51,403 bases of DNA from Myceligenerans salitolerans (GTDB lineage Bacteria > Actinomycetota > Actinomycetes > Actinomycetales > Cellulomonadaceae), in assembly GCF_017349295.1 (NCBI RefSeq), contig NZ_JAFMPK010000018.1, forward strand, positions 1 to 51,403. The letters are read 5' to 3'. Under the pieces are notes generated by a model that made no database searches, had not been told where the DNA came from, and saw nothing but the letters and a program-made list of their open reading frames with translations. This document shows positions 29,606-42,765 of the stretch, piece by piece (positions within the stretch are counted from its first letter, which is position 1; each line of letters begins with the position of its first letter). Position numbers and translations under genes: made by a program.

Positions 29606-30646
29606 TCAGCGGACCCGGGTGGTGAGGAACACGCGGGTGGTGCCCGCGATCAGGAGGGCCGCACCCAGCATGTGCAGCCCCACCAGGAGGGCCGGCAGGC
29701 CGGTGAAGTACTGCACGTAGCCGATCCCGCCCTGTGCGAGCGTGATCGCGACCAACAGCCAGGCCGACCGGCGGGCGACGCGGAGCCGGTCCGGTCCGGC
29801 GGCGTCGTGGCCGGTGGCCGCGGCAGGCGGCGCCTGCTCGCGTCCCGTGCGTGCGCCGGGCCCGTGCAGCACGACCAGGTAGGCCGCCAGTGCGGCGAGG
29901 AACGCCCACACGACGGCCGCGTGGGCCTTCGACATCTCCGCGGGATCGAGCGCCAGCCGGTACCCGACCTCGGCGTCGCCGGAGTGCGGCCCGGCGCCTG
30001 TGGTCAGCACACCGAGGACGACCACGACGACGGTCAGGGCACCCAGCGCCCACGCCAGCGCACGAGCCGGTGCCGGGACGACGACCCGCGGCGGCCCGTC
30101 GCCCTCGGCGCTGCGGTGCAGCAGGTACAGGGACAGGGCCACCAGTGCGCCGGACACGCCGAAGTGCAGGGAGACCCAGCCCGGGTGCAGGTCGAGCAGT
30201 ACGACGACGCCGCCGATCACCGCTTGCGCGATCACGCCGATCCCGGGGACCAGCCCGAGCAGGCGATAGCCCCGGGTCCGTGCGGTGTCCGAGAACATGA
30301 CCAGGAACACGGCGAGCGCGAGGAGCCCGAGCACACCGGTCAGGGTGCGGTTCCCGAACTCGATGTACGGGTGCAGGGTGGTGGCCTCGTGGAACGCGGG
30401 GGTGAACCGGCCGGGTTCGCACTCGGGCCACGTGGAGCACCCCAGGCCGGACTCGGTGAGACGCACGGCGCCGCCGGTCACGATGATGCCCATCTGCCCG
30501 ATCAGGTTCGCCACGAGGATCGCGGGCGTCCATCGGCGCAACCGCGCGTGCAGGCGCGCGAGGAGGTTCGGGCCGGGGGCGGCGTCGGCCGCTGCGCCGC
30601 CGGCCGGGGCGGCGTCCGGGGCGGCCTGTGTGTCGGGCGTGCTCAC
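29606..30646 (-). CDS. ctaA: Heme A synthase (CtaA/COX15 family)
   Basis: Oxidises heme O to heme A for aa3-type cytochrome c oxidase, in the membrane. The 346-residue protein has about 8 helices and the family signatures: LIGQMGIIVTGGAVRLTESGLGCSTWPEC, FHEATTLHPYIEFGNRTLTG with heme-ligand histidines, GWVSLHFGVSGALVALSLYLLH, and the second half with SKAHAAVVWAF and LLVGLHMLGAALL (each quoted from the protein as short motifs). The first ~35 residues are Ala/Pro-rich cytoplasmic sequence. GTG start. In mycobacteria the same gene lies next to the ABC genes and sufR; here a protease gene intervenes. Confidence 0.94.
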   Translation of the reverse strand: MSTPDTQAAPDAAPAGGAAADAAPGPNLLARLHARLRRWTPAILVANLIGQMGIIVTGGAVRLTESGLGCSTWPECEPGRFTPAFHEATTLHPYIEFGNRTLTGVLGLLALAVFLVMFSDTARTRGYRLLGLVPGIGVIAQAVIGGVVVLLDLHPGWVSLHFGVSGALVALSLYLLHRSAEGDGPPRVVVPAPARALAWALGALTVVVVVLGVLTTGAGPHSGDAEVGYRLALDPAEMSKAHAAVVWAFLAALAAYLVVLHGPGARTGREQAPPAAATGHDAAGPDRLRVARRSAWLLVAITLAQGGIGYVQYFTGLPALLVGLHMLGAALLIAGTTRVFLTTRVR

Positions 30647-30664
30647 GCCCTCAACGGTAATGCC

Positions 30665-30701
30665 CGACGGCGGCCGCCCGGGTTACGGACGACCGCCGTC
30701 G
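30665..30701 (-). terminator. Possible terminator of the subtilase gene
   Basis: Arms cgacggcgg (30665-30673) and ccgccgtcg (30693-30701) pair perfectly over 9 bp with a 19-base loop. It lies between the subtilase stop and the ctaA start on the minus strand. The large loop makes it only moderately convincing. Confidence 0.4.
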
Positions 30702-30798
30702 TGCGTGGTGCTGGTCACGCCGGACGAGATGTCAGGATGTCACGGGGCCGCGGGGTCCGTGCGGGTCCTGACGTGGTGGCCTCGCCGGTGTCCGGACC

Positions 30799-32433
<1,635 letters not shown>

Positions 32434-32472
32434 GGTGTACCTCCCGGTGTCCGGGTTCTCCGGAATCGGACT

Positions 32473-32492
32473 GCGATGCGGCAAAGCATCGC
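32473..32492 (-). promoter_or_regulatory. Hairpin in the subtilase 5' region
   Basis: Arms gcgatgc (32473-32479) and gcatcgc (32486-32492) form a perfect 7-bp stem 40-60 bases before the protease start. It sits within a ~220-bp leader that is locally AT-rich and contains two direct copies of acgggaag. It may be an mRNA stabilising hairpin or an operator. Confidence 0.45.
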
Positions 32493-32633
32493 AAGGGTCA
32501 CGGGAAGCATAGGTTTGCATCAAGAAAAAACGTAGGCTTACGGGAAGATTGTCCGATGCCAAATAAGTCATACCGGATGTGTATGGGGAGAACCTCGCTC
32601 GCCCCGGGGGGCGCAGGGTCCGTGTCGCCCCGG

Positions 32634-32658
32634 GAGCCGCAGGTTCCGTGTGCGGCTC
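32634..32658 (-). terminator. Candidate terminator of the ABC exporter operon
   Basis: Arms gagccgca (32634-32641) and tgcggctc (32651-32658) pair perfectly over 8 bp with a 9-base loop. On the minus strand the stem begins within the stop codon of the ABC permease gene. It separates that operon from the subtilase promoter region. Confidence 0.5.
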
Positions 32659-33511
32659 AGTGCCACCGGAACCAGCGCGCCGCCGCGAGTGCCGCACCCA
32701 CCGTCCAGGCCGTCAGCACGAGCAGCGGCCCGCCCGTCAGGGCGCCGTCGAGCAGGGCGGCGCGAACCGCCTCGCCCAGTGCGCCGGACGGCAGCGCCGC
32801 CGCGAGCGGGCCCAGCGGTCCCAGCCGGTCCGGCGGCACCACGAGTCCGCCGCCGACCACCAGCAGGATCCACACGAGGTTCGCGACGGCCAAGACGCCC
32901 TCCGCGCGCATCGTCCCGGCCAGCAGCATCGCCAGCGCGGTGAAGCAGGCCGTGCCGAGCAGCAGGGCGACGCCGGCAGGGGCGAGGCCGGCGGGGTCGG
33001 GGCTCCAGCCGAGGACCGCGGCGACGGCACCCAGGACCGCGAGCTGCACCACGAGTACCGCGAGCACGGCGAGCGCCTTGCCGGCGAGCAGGCCGCCGCG
33101 CCCGAGCGGGGTGGTGGCGAGCAGGCGCAGCACACCGTTGCGCCGGTCGAAGGCGGTCGCGATCGCCTGCGACGTGAAGGCGCTCGAGACGACGGCCAGG
33201 GCCAGGACGCCGGGTACGGCGAAGTCGATGCGGCTGGTGCCGCCGGTGGCGATGCCGAGGAACGGTGCGGTGGCCATCCCGATCAGGACGAGTACGGGCA
33301 GGATCAGCGAGACGAGCAGCTGCTCGCCGTTGCGCAGCAGGGTGCGGGCCTCGAACGCGGCCTGGGTGAGGACGCGCCGGGAGGGGGAGGCGGCGGCCGG
33401 AGGGGCGGTGGCGTCCGCCGGGCGGGCGGAGCCGGGGCGGTCGTGCGGTTCGGCGTGCGGTTCGGCGTGCGGTGTCCGTGCGCCGCCGGCCGGGCGGGTC
33501 GTGTCGTTCAC
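32657..33511 (-). CDS. ABC transporter permease (ABC-2 type)
   Basis: A 284-residue membrane protein with a ~45-residue His/Pro/Ala-rich cytoplasmic N-terminus and six predicted helices. ABC-2 type features include FDRRNGVLRLLATTPLGRGGLLAGK, typical of the coupling region in exporters. The GTG start overlaps the ATPase stop (GTGA), so the two are translationally coupled. In actinobacteria this pair lies between ctaA and sufR, and the substrate is unknown. The link with heme A synthase and Fe-S genes suggests a role in respiratory-chain assembly (inference). Confidence 0.9.
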   Translation of the reverse strand: MNDTTRPAGGARTPHAEPHAEPHDRPGSARPADATAPPAAASPSRRVLTQAAFEARTLLRNGEQLLVSLILPVLVLIGMATAPFLGIATGGTSRIDFAVPGVLALAVVSSAFTSQAIATAFDRRNGVLRLLATTPLGRGGLLAGKALAVLAVLVVQLAVLGAVAAVLGWSPDPAGLAPAGVALLLGTACFTALAMLLAGTMRAEGVLAVANLVWILLVVGGGLVVPPDRLGPLGPLAAALPSGALGEAVRAALLDGALTGGPLLVLTAWTVGAALAAARWFRWH

Positions 33512-34587
33512 CGCAGCTGCCTTCCTGTCAGGTCGAGGAACACGTCCTCCAGGGTGCGGCCGCCGGTGGTGATCGTCCGGGCGAGCGCCCCGGCGCCGGC
33601 GAGCCAGGCGGTGACCGCGGCGAGCGCCGCCGGGTCGACGGGGCCCTCGGCGAGGTACACGCCGGGCTCCGTCTCGGCGACGCGCCAGCGTGCTCCCGCC
33701 GGTCGCGTGGCCGTTGCGGGGACGGGTGCCGCCGGTGGGCCGGTGGAGGCCGCCGGTGCGCCGGGGTGCCCGGTCGAGGCTCCGGCGGGCCCCGCGGCAG
33801 GGCGGCGCGTCGTGTCGTGCAGCGCCTTTTCCAGGTCGTCCGTGTCGAGTCCGGGCCGGGCCTCGACACGGACGCGGGAGGCCGTGGACGCCTGCGGGCC
33901 GTCGGCCGCGAGCAGTTCCGGGACCGTCCCGGCAGCGATGACGTGGCCGTGGTCGACGACGTGGACGTGGTCGGCGAGGTCGGCGGCCTCGTCCATGAGG
34001 TGGGTGGTGAGGACGACGGCGACGCCGTCGTCGCGCAGTTCGCGGACGAGGTCCCACACGGCGCGCCGGGACTGCGGGTCCATGCCCGCGCTGGGCTCGT
34101 CGAGGAAGACGACCTGTCCCCGCCCGACGAGAGCGCACGCGAGCGCGAGCCGCTGCCGCTGCCCGCCGGACAGCCGGCGGACGCTGGTGCGGGCGAAGCC
34201 GCCGATGCCGAGCCGTTCGGTCAGTTCTCCGACATCGCGCGGGGTGGCGTACATGGCGGCGACGTGGCGCAGTACCTCGCCGGCACGTGCGCCGGAGGGC
34301 AGGCCGCCGTCCTGCAGCATGACGCCGACGTGCGGGCGCAGGACGGTGGCGTCGGCGGCGGGGTCGAGGCCGAGGACCCGGACGGTTCCGCCGTCCGGCG
34401 TGCGCAGGCCTTCGCAGCATTCGACGGTGGTGGTCTTGCCGGCCCCGTTGGGGCCGAGCACGGCGGTCACGGCACCCGCTCGGGCGGTCAGGTCGAGGTG
34501 TTCGACGACGGCTCGGCCTCCGTACCGCTTGACGAGGCCGCGCACCTCCACGGCGGGGCGACCGGGTGCGGGCGGGGAGACGGTCAC
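33508..34587 (-). CDS. ABC transporter ATP-binding protein
   Basis: A 359-residue ABC ATPase of the DRR/CcmA-like exporter type. Walker A is GPNGAGKTTT near residue 47, the signature is RLSGGQRQRLALA, Walker B is VVFLDEPSAGMD, and the H-loop is VVLTTHLMDEA. The C-terminal ~110 residues are an extension with a Pro/Ala/Gly-rich linker (about 255-300) followed by a small folded domain ending in TLEDVFLDLTGRQLR, the usual ending of this ATPase class. GTG start; partner of the downstream permease. Confidence 0.93.
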   Translation of the reverse strand: MTVSPPAPGRPAVEVRGLVKRYGGRAVVEHLDLTARAGAVTAVLGPNGAGKTTTVECCEGLRTPDGGTVRVLGLDPAADATVLRPHVGVMLQDGGLPSGARAGEVLRHVAAMYATPRDVGELTERLGIGGFARTSVRRLSGGQRQRLALACALVGRGQVVFLDEPSAGMDPQSRRAVWDLVRELRDDGVAVVLTTHLMDEAADLADHVHVVDHGHVIAAGTVPELLAADGPQASTASRVRVEARPGLDTDDLEKALHDTTRRPAAGPAGASTGHPGAPAASTGPPAAPVPATATRPAGARWRVAETEPGVYLAEGPVDPAALAAVTAWLAGAGALARTITTGGRTLEDVFLDLTGRQLR

Positions 34588-34632
34588 CCGGGCAATCCTA
34601 TGGCCCGCGCCGAGCGGCGCTGCCGGGCGGGT

Positions 34633-35622
34633 CTACTCGCGCGGCCTGGTGGAGGCGGGCCCGAAGTTCATCCTGGCGAGCAGGAGCATGAAGACCGCGA
34701 AGCCGATCAGTGCGGGGACCGGGACCCACGTCCAGCCTGCCGTGGAGCCGACGACGAAGATCGCCGCGCCGGTCAGCGTCCACAGGACGACGGTGTAGAT
34801 GCCGAACCGGGCGGCAGCGGCGGGGTCCTCGTCGAAGCGGCTGCCGGCTTCGGCGTGGCGGCGGCTCTGCTCCAGCGCCCAGGGCTTGGTGCGGTTGGTC
34901 GAGGTGGTCGCCAGGTAGGCGAGGAGCACGACGCCGGCCACGAGGGCGAGTCCGTCCAGGGCGAGCCATGCGGGGGGTGCCGAGCCGAGGAGGTGGGCGA
35001 CCGCGAGCAGCGCGCCGAGGAGTACGAGCGCCCAGCCGAGCGCGAACAGCGCGGCGCGGCCGGCGGGCATCGGGTAGTTGTTCGTCGTCTCCTGGGCGAG
35101 CGACGCGCCCACGATCCAGCCGAGCGCTGCGGCGGCGGCCGCTGTGAACAGCGTCGGCAGCCAGGGGCCGGTCTCCGCCCGCGCGACGCCGGCAGCCGCG
35201 AGCACCGTGCCCACCAGCGAGCCCGCGAGCACGATCGACATCAGTACCGTCACGGCGACGTAGCCGGGCCGGGGGCGTACGCGGTGCCGCGCCGCCAGGG
35301 CTGCCGCCGACTCATGTCGCGCGCGGGTGGCATGGCCGTCCGCGGCGAGGAGGGCGTCGTCGTCGACGTCGCCGTGGGTGCGTGCGGCGCCGTCGGGCAC
35401 CGAGCCGGGAAACTGCCCCTGGACGATCGCGCGGACGTCGCCGAGCTCGTCGACGGCGCGGCGGGCGGCGTCGACGGGGGAGGCGCCGCCCACCGCCAGC
35501 TCGGTGACGCGGTCGACGAGGTTGGTGCGGATCTCCTCCTTGAGGTCCTGGACCTCGGGGGTCATCGCGACGCCCGCGAACGCCTCGTCGAGCAGCCGGT
35601 GGACCGAGGTGTTGTCGCTCAT
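34633..35622 (-). CDS. HAAS-domain membrane protein (PadR partner)
   Basis: A 329-residue protein. The N-terminal ~75 residues form a small helical domain (LLDEAFAGVAMTPEVQDLKEEIRTNL, then AVGGASPVDAARRAVDELGDV) resembling the HAAS / permease-prefix domain found with PadR regulators. About 8 transmembrane segments follow in the remainder. The ATG at 35622 has gaaggga upstream and overlaps the PadR stop (ATGA), so the two are co-translated. The likely role is a membrane sensor or transporter-like effector controlled by, or signalling through, PadR (inference). Confidence 0.8.
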   Translation of the reverse strand: MSDNTSVHRLLDEAFAGVAMTPEVQDLKEEIRTNLVDRVTELAVGGASPVDAARRAVDELGDVRAIVQGQFPGSVPDGAARTHGDVDDDALLAADGHATRARHESAAALAARHRVRPRPGYVAVTVLMSIVLAGSLVGTVLAAAGVARAETGPWLPTLFTAAAAAALGWIVGASLAQETTNNYPMPAGRAALFALGWALVLLGALLAVAHLLGSAPPAWLALDGLALVAGVVLLAYLATTSTNRTKPWALEQSRRHAEAGSRFDEDPAAAARFGIYTVVLWTLTGAAIFVVGSTAGWTWVPVPALIGFAVFMLLLARMNFGPASTRPRE

Positions 35623-35996
35623 CGGTGGGTTCCCTTCGTCCGGTCGCCCTCGGTGCCGAGGAGCGAGTCGATGATCCGGCGCGTGGCCACCCACGCCCGG
35701 ACGTTGTTCCGGTACACGGCGCGGCCGGCGTCCGTGATCCGGTAGTACTTGCGGCGGCCGCCCTGGGTCTCGTCGCCCCAGTAGGCCTCGACGAGACCGT
35801 CCTTCACGAGCCGGCGGTAGGCCGCGTAGAGCGTGGCCTCCTTGATCTCGTAGCCGCCGCCGGTCGCCTCGCGGATGGCCTTGTAGATCTCGAAGCCGTA
35901 CCGGTCTCGTGTGCGCAGCGTGCCGAGCACGATCGTGTCGGTGTGGCCGCGCAGCAGGTCGGCCGCGAAGGCGTCGGAGGAGTCGGTCTCGTTCAC
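35619..35996 (-). CDS. PadR family transcriptional regulator
   Basis: A 125-residue regulator with the PadR winged helix. TIVLGTLRTRDRYGFEIYKAI forms the first helices, EIKEATLYAAYRRLVKDGLVEAYW the recognition helix and wing, and GGRRKYYRITDAGRAVY the wing strand. The C-terminal helix mediates dimerisation. The GTG start has no ribosome site. An excellent promoter at 36004-36032 would start transcription at or next to the GTG, so the mRNA is probably leaderless. It forms an operon with the HAAS-domain membrane protein. Confidence 0.93.
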   Translation of the reverse strand: MNETDSSDAFAADLLRGHTDTIVLGTLRTRDRYGFEIYKAIREATGGGYEIKEATLYAAYRRLVKDGLVEAYWGDETQGGRRKYYRITDAGRAVYRNNVRAWVATRRIIDSLLGTEGDRTKGTHR

Positions 35997-36003
35997 GCCG
36001 AGT

Positions 36004-36032
36004 ACTGTATCTGATTAACTACCTGATGACAA
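36004..36032 (-). promoter_or_regulatory. Sigma70-type promoter for the padR operon
   Basis: On the minus strand TTGTCA (36032-36027), a 17-bp spacer and TACAGT (36009-36004) make a near-consensus housekeeping promoter. The expected start of transcription falls at about 35997, coinciding with the GTG start of padR at 35996. Confidence 0.8.
36007..36022. promoter_or_regulatory. Candidate PadR operator within the promoter spacer
   Basis: GTATCTGATTAACTAC is an imperfect dyad (10 of 16 positions symmetric, GTA/TAC ends). It lies between the -35 and -10 hexamers. PadR proteins typically autoregulate by binding such dyads over their own promoter. Confidence 0.45.
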
Positions 36033-36141
36033 AGACTTTTCTCGACCACGCGTCATCGGCGCGTCTCCGGGGGCGCGGATGTGATCTTCGCCTCGATCCG
36101 AGGAGTTCTGAGGTTCGCCTTCCTTGCCAAGCGCGATTTAG

Positions 36142-36157
36142 GGAACAAGGATGTTCC
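36142..36157. promoter_or_regulatory. Candidate SufR operator
   Basis: ggaaca-agga-tgttcc is a perfect 6-bp inverted repeat. It lies about 130 bases upstream of sufR in the sufR/padR divergent region, surrounded by a locally AT-richer stretch likely to hold the suf promoter. It does not match the published mycobacterial SufR box exactly, so the assignment is by position. Confidence 0.45.
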
Positions 36158-36288
36158 GTAAAGCGTTGCGGAGTGCTGGAACGTGGCGTCGCCACGGCAC
36201 CCGCATCGTGCCGGTTCCCGCCGAGGGGCCGCACCACCCGCCGGGCCCGCCGCCCGGCGACAGCAGGCACGACGACCCGGGAGGTGAG

Positions 36289-37197
36289 ATGAGCACACAG
36301 GTCTCCGCGGCCGCCACCGCGTCGCAGCCCGCGCATCCGCACGAGACGGACGGGACCACCCGCCGCCGCGTGCTGCAGCTCGTCGCCTCCGACGGCCCCG
36401 TCACGGCCACGCACCTGGCCTCCACGCTCGGCCTCACCGCACCGGCGGTCCGCCGCCACCTCACCCTCCTGGAGGACGAGGGCCGGATCGAGGTCCACGA
36501 GGGCCAGCCGGGCCCGGCCCGCCGCGGCCGTCCGGCGAGGCACTACGTCGTCACCCACGGCGGGCAGTCCGAACTGGCCGGCGGCTATCAGGAGATCGCC
36601 GCCGACCTGCTGCGCCACCTGCGCCGCCAGGGTGGCGACGAGGCCGTGGCGGCGTTCGCCCGCGAGCGGTACGACGCCTTCGTGCGGCGCTACGCCGCGC
36701 GGCTCGACGCGCCCGCCGCCCGTGCCGGGTCCGTGGGGTCCGACGACGCCTCGTCCCGCCCGGACGCCTCGGCGGCCGGCGCGTCCCGCACCGCCACGGC
36801 GGCGCCCGAGACAGCCACGGCGGCGCCCGACGTCGCCGCCCGCGCCGCCCGGCTCGCCGCACTCCTGAGCGAGGACGGCTACGCCGCCTCCGTGCGACCC
36901 GTGCCCGCGGCGGCGACACTGTCCGGGGACACCACCGACGCAGCCGCCCCCGCGTCCGCACCCAGCGGCGCGGTCGCGGTCGGCGGCGTCGTCCCCGCCG
37001 TCCAGCTCTGCCAGGGACACTGCCCGGTGCAGCACCTGGCCGAGGAACACAACGAGCTGTGCGAGGCCGAGGCGCGGGCGTTCACCGAGCTGCTCGGGAC
37101 GCACGTGCAGCGCCTGGCGACCATCGCGGGCGGAGCGCACGCCTGCACCACGAACATCCCCCTGGGAACGACCCCCACCACCGAAGGAACACGATGA
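36289..37197 (+). CDS. sufR: Fe-S sensing regulator SufR
   Basis: A 302-residue ArsR-like repressor of the suf operon. The N-terminal winged helix is clear ([44 protein letters not shown] written here as its known fold; short motifs [20 protein letters not shown] and [13 protein letters not shown]). The C-terminus holds the cluster ligands: CQGHC, then a Cys 13 residues later in HNELCEAEA, and another in GAHACTTN. An Ala/Thr/Pro-rich insertion of ~85 residues (about 145-240, with [13 protein letters not shown]) separates the two parts and is not usual for the family. The ATG has gggaggtga upstream. Its stop overlaps sufB (ATGA). Confidence 0.9.
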   Translation: MSTQVSAAATASQPAHPHETDGTTRRRVLQLVASDGPVTATHLASTLGLTAPAVRRHLTLLEDEGRIEVHEGQPGPARRGRPARHYVVTHGGQSELAGGYQEIAADLLRHLRRQGGDEAVAAFARERYDAFVRRYAARLDAPAARAGSVGSDDASSRPDASAAGASRTATAAPETATAAPDVAARAARLAALLSEDGYAASVRPVPAAATLSGDTTDAAAPASAPSGAVAVGGVVPAVQLCQGHCPVQHLAEEHNELCEAEARAFTELLGTHVQRLATIAGGAHACTTNIPLGTTPTTEGTR

Positions 37198-38624
37198 GTG
37201 CACCGACGCAGGAGCAGCGCACCGACGAGGAGATCATTGCCTCGATCGGCGGCTACGAGTACGGCTGGCGCGACAGCGACGAAGCCGGTCAGGCCGCTCA
37301 GCGCGGCCTGAACGAGGATGTCGTCCGCAACATCTCGGAGTTGAAGAAGGAGCCGGAGTGGATGCTGAAGCAGCGCCTGAAGGCGCTGCGCCTGTTCGAC
37401 AAGAAGCCGATGCCGTCGTGGGGCTCGGACCTGTCGGGCATCGACTTCGACGCGATCAAGTACTTCGTCCGCTCCACGGAGAAGCAGGCCACCTCCTGGG
37501 AGGACCTGCCCGACGACATCAAGCAGACGTACGACAAGCTCGGCATCCCGGAGGCGGAGAAGCAGCGTCTCGTCGCCGGCGTCGCCGCGCAGTACGAGTC
37601 CGAGGTCGTGTACCACCAGATCCGCGAGGACCTGGAGAAGCAGGGTGTCATCTTCGTCGACACCGACACGGGCCTGCGCGACTACCCGGAGCTCTTCCAG
37701 GAGTACTTCGGCACCGTCATCCCCGCCGGTGACAACAAGTTCTCCGCGCTGAACTCGGCCGTGTGGTCGGGCGGCTCGTTCGTCTACGTGCCGCCGGGCG
37801 TGCACGTCGAGATCCCGCTGCAGGCCTACTTCCGCATCAACACGGAGAACATGGGCCAGTTCGAGCGGACGCTGATCATCGCGGACGAGGGCTCCTACGT
37901 GCACTACGTCGAGGGCTGCACCGCGCCGATCTACCAGTCCGACTCGCTGCACTCGGCCGTCGTCGAGATCGTCGTGAAGAAGAACGCCCGCGTGCGCTAC
38001 ACGACGATCCAGAACTGGTCGAACAACGTGTACAACCTGGTCACCAAGCGCGCCACGGCCGCCGAGGGCGCCACCATGGAGTGGGTCGACGGCAACATCG
38101 GCTCCAAGGTCACCATGAAGTACCCGGCGATCTACCTGCTGGGCGAGCACGCCCGCGGCGAGACGCTGTCCATCGCCTTCGCGGGCGAGGGCCAGCACCA
38201 GGACGCCGGCGCGAAGATGGTGCACGCCGCACCGCACACGTCGAGCTCCATCGTGTCCAAGTCGGTGGCGCGCGGCGGCGGCCGCACGTCCTACCGAGGC
38301 CTCGTGCAGGTGCTGGAGGGCGCCAGCGCCAGCGCGTCCAACGTGCTGTGCGACGCCCTGCTCGTGGACCAGATCTCCCGCAGCGACACGTACCCGTACG
38401 TGGACGTGCGCGAGGACGACGTGTCCATGGGCCACGAGGCCACCGTGTCCCGCGTGAGCGAGGACCAGCTGTTCTACCTGATGTCCCGAGGCCTGGACGA
38501 GACCGAGGCCATGGCGATGATCGTGCGCGGGTTCGTGGAGCCCATCGCGCGCGAGCTGCCCATGGAGTACGCGCTCGAGCTCAACCGCCTCATCGAGCTC
38601 CAGATGGAAGGTTCCGTCGGCTGA
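37194..38624 (+). CDS. sufB: Fe-S cluster scaffold subunit SufB
   Basis: A 476-residue core subunit of the SufBCD scaffold on which Fe-S clusters are assembled. It is a right-handed beta helix with family motifs [35 protein letters not shown] (cluster/persulfide Cys), [16 protein letters not shown] and a C-terminal [19 protein letters not shown]. No intein is present, unlike mycobacterial SufB. The start overlaps the sufR stop, and sufD starts one base after its stop. Confidence 0.97.
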   Translation: MSAPTQEQRTDEEIIASIGGYEYGWRDSDEAGQAAQRGLNEDVVRNISELKKEPEWMLKQRLKALRLFDKKPMPSWGSDLSGIDFDAIKYFVRSTEKQATSWEDLPDDIKQTYDKLGIPEAEKQRLVAGVAAQYESEVVYHQIREDLEKQGVIFVDTDTGLRDYPELFQEYFGTVIPAGDNKFSALNSAVWSGGSFVYVPPGVHVEIPLQAYFRINTENMGQFERTLIIADEGSYVHYVEGCTAPIYQSDSLHSAVVEIVVKKNARVRYTTIQNWSNNVYNLVTKRATAAEGATMEWVDGNIGSKVTMKYPAIYLLGEHARGETLSIAFAGEGQHQDAGAKMVHAAPHTSSSIVSKSVARGGGRTSYRGLVQVLEGASASASNVLCDALLVDQISRSDTYPYVDVREDDVSMGHEATVSRVSEDQLFYLMSRGLDETEAMAMIVRGFVEPIARELPMEYALELNRLIELQMEGSVG

Positions 38625-38625
38625 C

Positions 38626-39897
38626 ATGACCACTACCACTGATCTGACCACGGACCACTCGCGCGCCGTGGCCGACGGCTCCCACACCCATTCACCGGGC
38701 GCGGCGTCGGCGGCCCCGCAGGGCTCGCGCGCCGAACGCCTCACCTCGTTCTCGCTGGACGACATCCCCGTACCCACCGGACGCGAGGAGGAGTGGCGCT
38801 TCTCCCCGGTCGCCCGCATCCAGCCGCTGTTCGACGGCGGCCTGACGACCGCGGGCGCCGACGGCTCCGGCGTCCGGGTGAGCGTGGACGCCGCCCCCGA
38901 GGTGAAGGTCGAGACCGTCGGGCGCGACGACGCCCGCCTCGGCAAGGCCGGCAAGCCCGGCGACCGCACCGGCGTCGCGGCCTGGAACTCCTTCGAGCAG
39001 GCCACGATCGTGACCGTGCCCGCCGAGGCCGTCGCGTCCGACGTCACCTCCGTGCGGTTCGACGGCGAGCAGGCCGGCGCCACGCCGTCCGCCGCCCACG
39101 TGCTCGTCAAGGCCGAGCACCACGCCGAGGCCGTCGTCGTCATCGACCACGCCGGTCTCGCCACGCTCAACCAGACGGTCGAGATCGACGTCGCCGACGG
39201 CGCCCAGCTCACCGTCGTCTCCGTCCAGGACTGGGCCGACGGCGCCGTCCACGCCTCCAGCCACCGCGCCCGCATCGGCCGCGACGCCAAGCTCAAGCAC
39301 GTCGTGGTCACGTTCGGCGGCGACGTCGTGCGCATCACGCCCGACGCCGAGTTCACGGCCGAGGGCGGCGAGGTCGAGATGGTCGGCCTGTACTTCGCCG
39401 ACTCCGACCAGCACCAGGAGCACCGCCTCTTCGTGGACCACGCGGTCCCGCGCTGCAAGTCCCGCGTCACCTACAAGGGCGCCCTGCAGGGCTCCGGCGC
39501 GCACACCGTCTGGGTGGGCGACGTGCTCATCCAGGCCGACGCCGAGGGCACCGACACCTACGAGCTCAACCGCAACCTCGTCCTCACCGACGGCGCGCGC
39601 GCCGACTCCGTGCCCAACCTCGAGATCGAGACCGGCGAGATCGACGGCGCCGGCCACGCGTCCGCGACCGGCCGGTTCGACGACGAGCAGCTCTTCTACC
39701 TCATGGCCCGCGGCATCCCCGAGACCGACGCCCGCCGCCTCGTGGTGCGCGGCTTCTTCGCCGAGCTCATCCAGGAGATCGGCGTCGAGTCCGTCGAGGA
39801 GCGCCTCATCGCGTCCATCGAGGCCGAGCTGGAGAAGTCGATGAGCGTCATCACCGGCGCGGCCGCGCCGGCCGACGGCGCCGAAGAAGCGGAGTGA
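38626..39897 (+). CDS. sufD: Fe-S cluster assembly protein SufD
   Basis: A 423-residue SufB paralogue that completes the SufBC2D complex. The C-terminal region carries the conserved CKSRVTYKGALQGSGAHTVW, NLVLTDGARADSVPNLEIE and DDEQLFYLMARGIPETDARR motifs. The N-terminal ~45 residues are disordered. It begins one base after the sufB stop and ends 7 bases before the Rieske gene. Confidence 0.95.
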   Translation: MTTTTDLTTDHSRAVADGSHTHSPGAASAAPQGSRAERLTSFSLDDIPVPTGREEEWRFSPVARIQPLFDGGLTTAGADGSGVRVSVDAAPEVKVETVGRDDARLGKAGKPGDRTGVAAWNSFEQATIVTVPAEAVASDVTSVRFDGEQAGATPSAAHVLVKAEHHAEAVVVIDHAGLATLNQTVEIDVADGAQLTVVSVQDWADGAVHASSHRARIGRDAKLKHVVVTFGGDVVRITPDAEFTAEGGEVEMVGLYFADSDQHQEHRLFVDHAVPRCKSRVTYKGALQGSGAHTVWVGDVLIQADAEGTDTYELNRNLVLTDGARADSVPNLEIETGEIDGAGHASATGRFDDEQLFYLMARGIPETDARRLVVRGFFAELIQEIGVESVEERLIASIEAELEKSMSVITGAAAPADGAEEAE

Positions 39898-39904
39898 CCG
39901 GCCG

Positions 39905-40252
39905 GTGACCTTCCAAACCGCCTGCCTCACCGACGACCTGGCCCCCGAGGAGGCCATGCTCGTCGAACTGGACGGTGTCGACGGGGCACCCGTCCCCGTC
40001 GCCGTCGTCCGCGACGCCGACGGCGATTACCACGCCATCAGCGACATCTGCTCCCACGGGCAGGTGTCCCTGTCCGACGGCGAGGTCGAGGGCTGCCTCG
40101 TCGAGTGCTGGCTGCACGGCTCGCAGTTCGACGTGCGCACCGGTCAGCCCGTCCAGCTCCCCGCCATCCGGCCCGTCCCCGTCTACCCCGTGAAGGTGGA
40201 CGAAGGCAAGGTGCTCATCGACATCGACGAGCAACCCACCGGCGGCACCTGA
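39905..40252 (+). CDS. Rieske-type [2Fe-2S] ferredoxin
   Basis: A 115-residue ferredoxin of the non-heme dioxygenase ferredoxin type. Rieske ligands are CSH (ICSHGQV) and CWLH (VECWLHGSQFD), in the C-x-H...C-x2-H arrangement. It occurs within actinobacterial suf operons between sufD and sufC and probably supplies electrons during cluster assembly (inference). GTG start; ends 99 bases before sufC. Confidence 0.93.
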   Translation: MTFQTACLTDDLAPEEAMLVELDGVDGAPVPVAVVRDADGDYHAISDICSHGQVSLSDGEVEGCLVECWLHGSQFDVRTGQPVQLPAIRPVPVYPVKVDEGKVLIDIDEQPTGGT

Positions 40253-40351
40253 CCGCCCGGCGGCGCCGGGAACCGCACACCCGGCACCCAGCGCCACCAC
40301 GACCGCCGTCGTCCACCACACGAAGCTTCCGTCAGAACCTGGAGAGAACGT

Positions 40352-42708
<2,357 letters not shown>

Positions 42709-42765
42709 CGACGGCGCGGCGCGGTCGCGCCTAGGCTGGACCAGAGAACTTCGGAAGGAACAGGC

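Noticed and set aside
37194-38624. Intein in SufB, as in mycobacteria
   Set aside because: The protein is of normal uninterrupted length with all family motifs contiguous.
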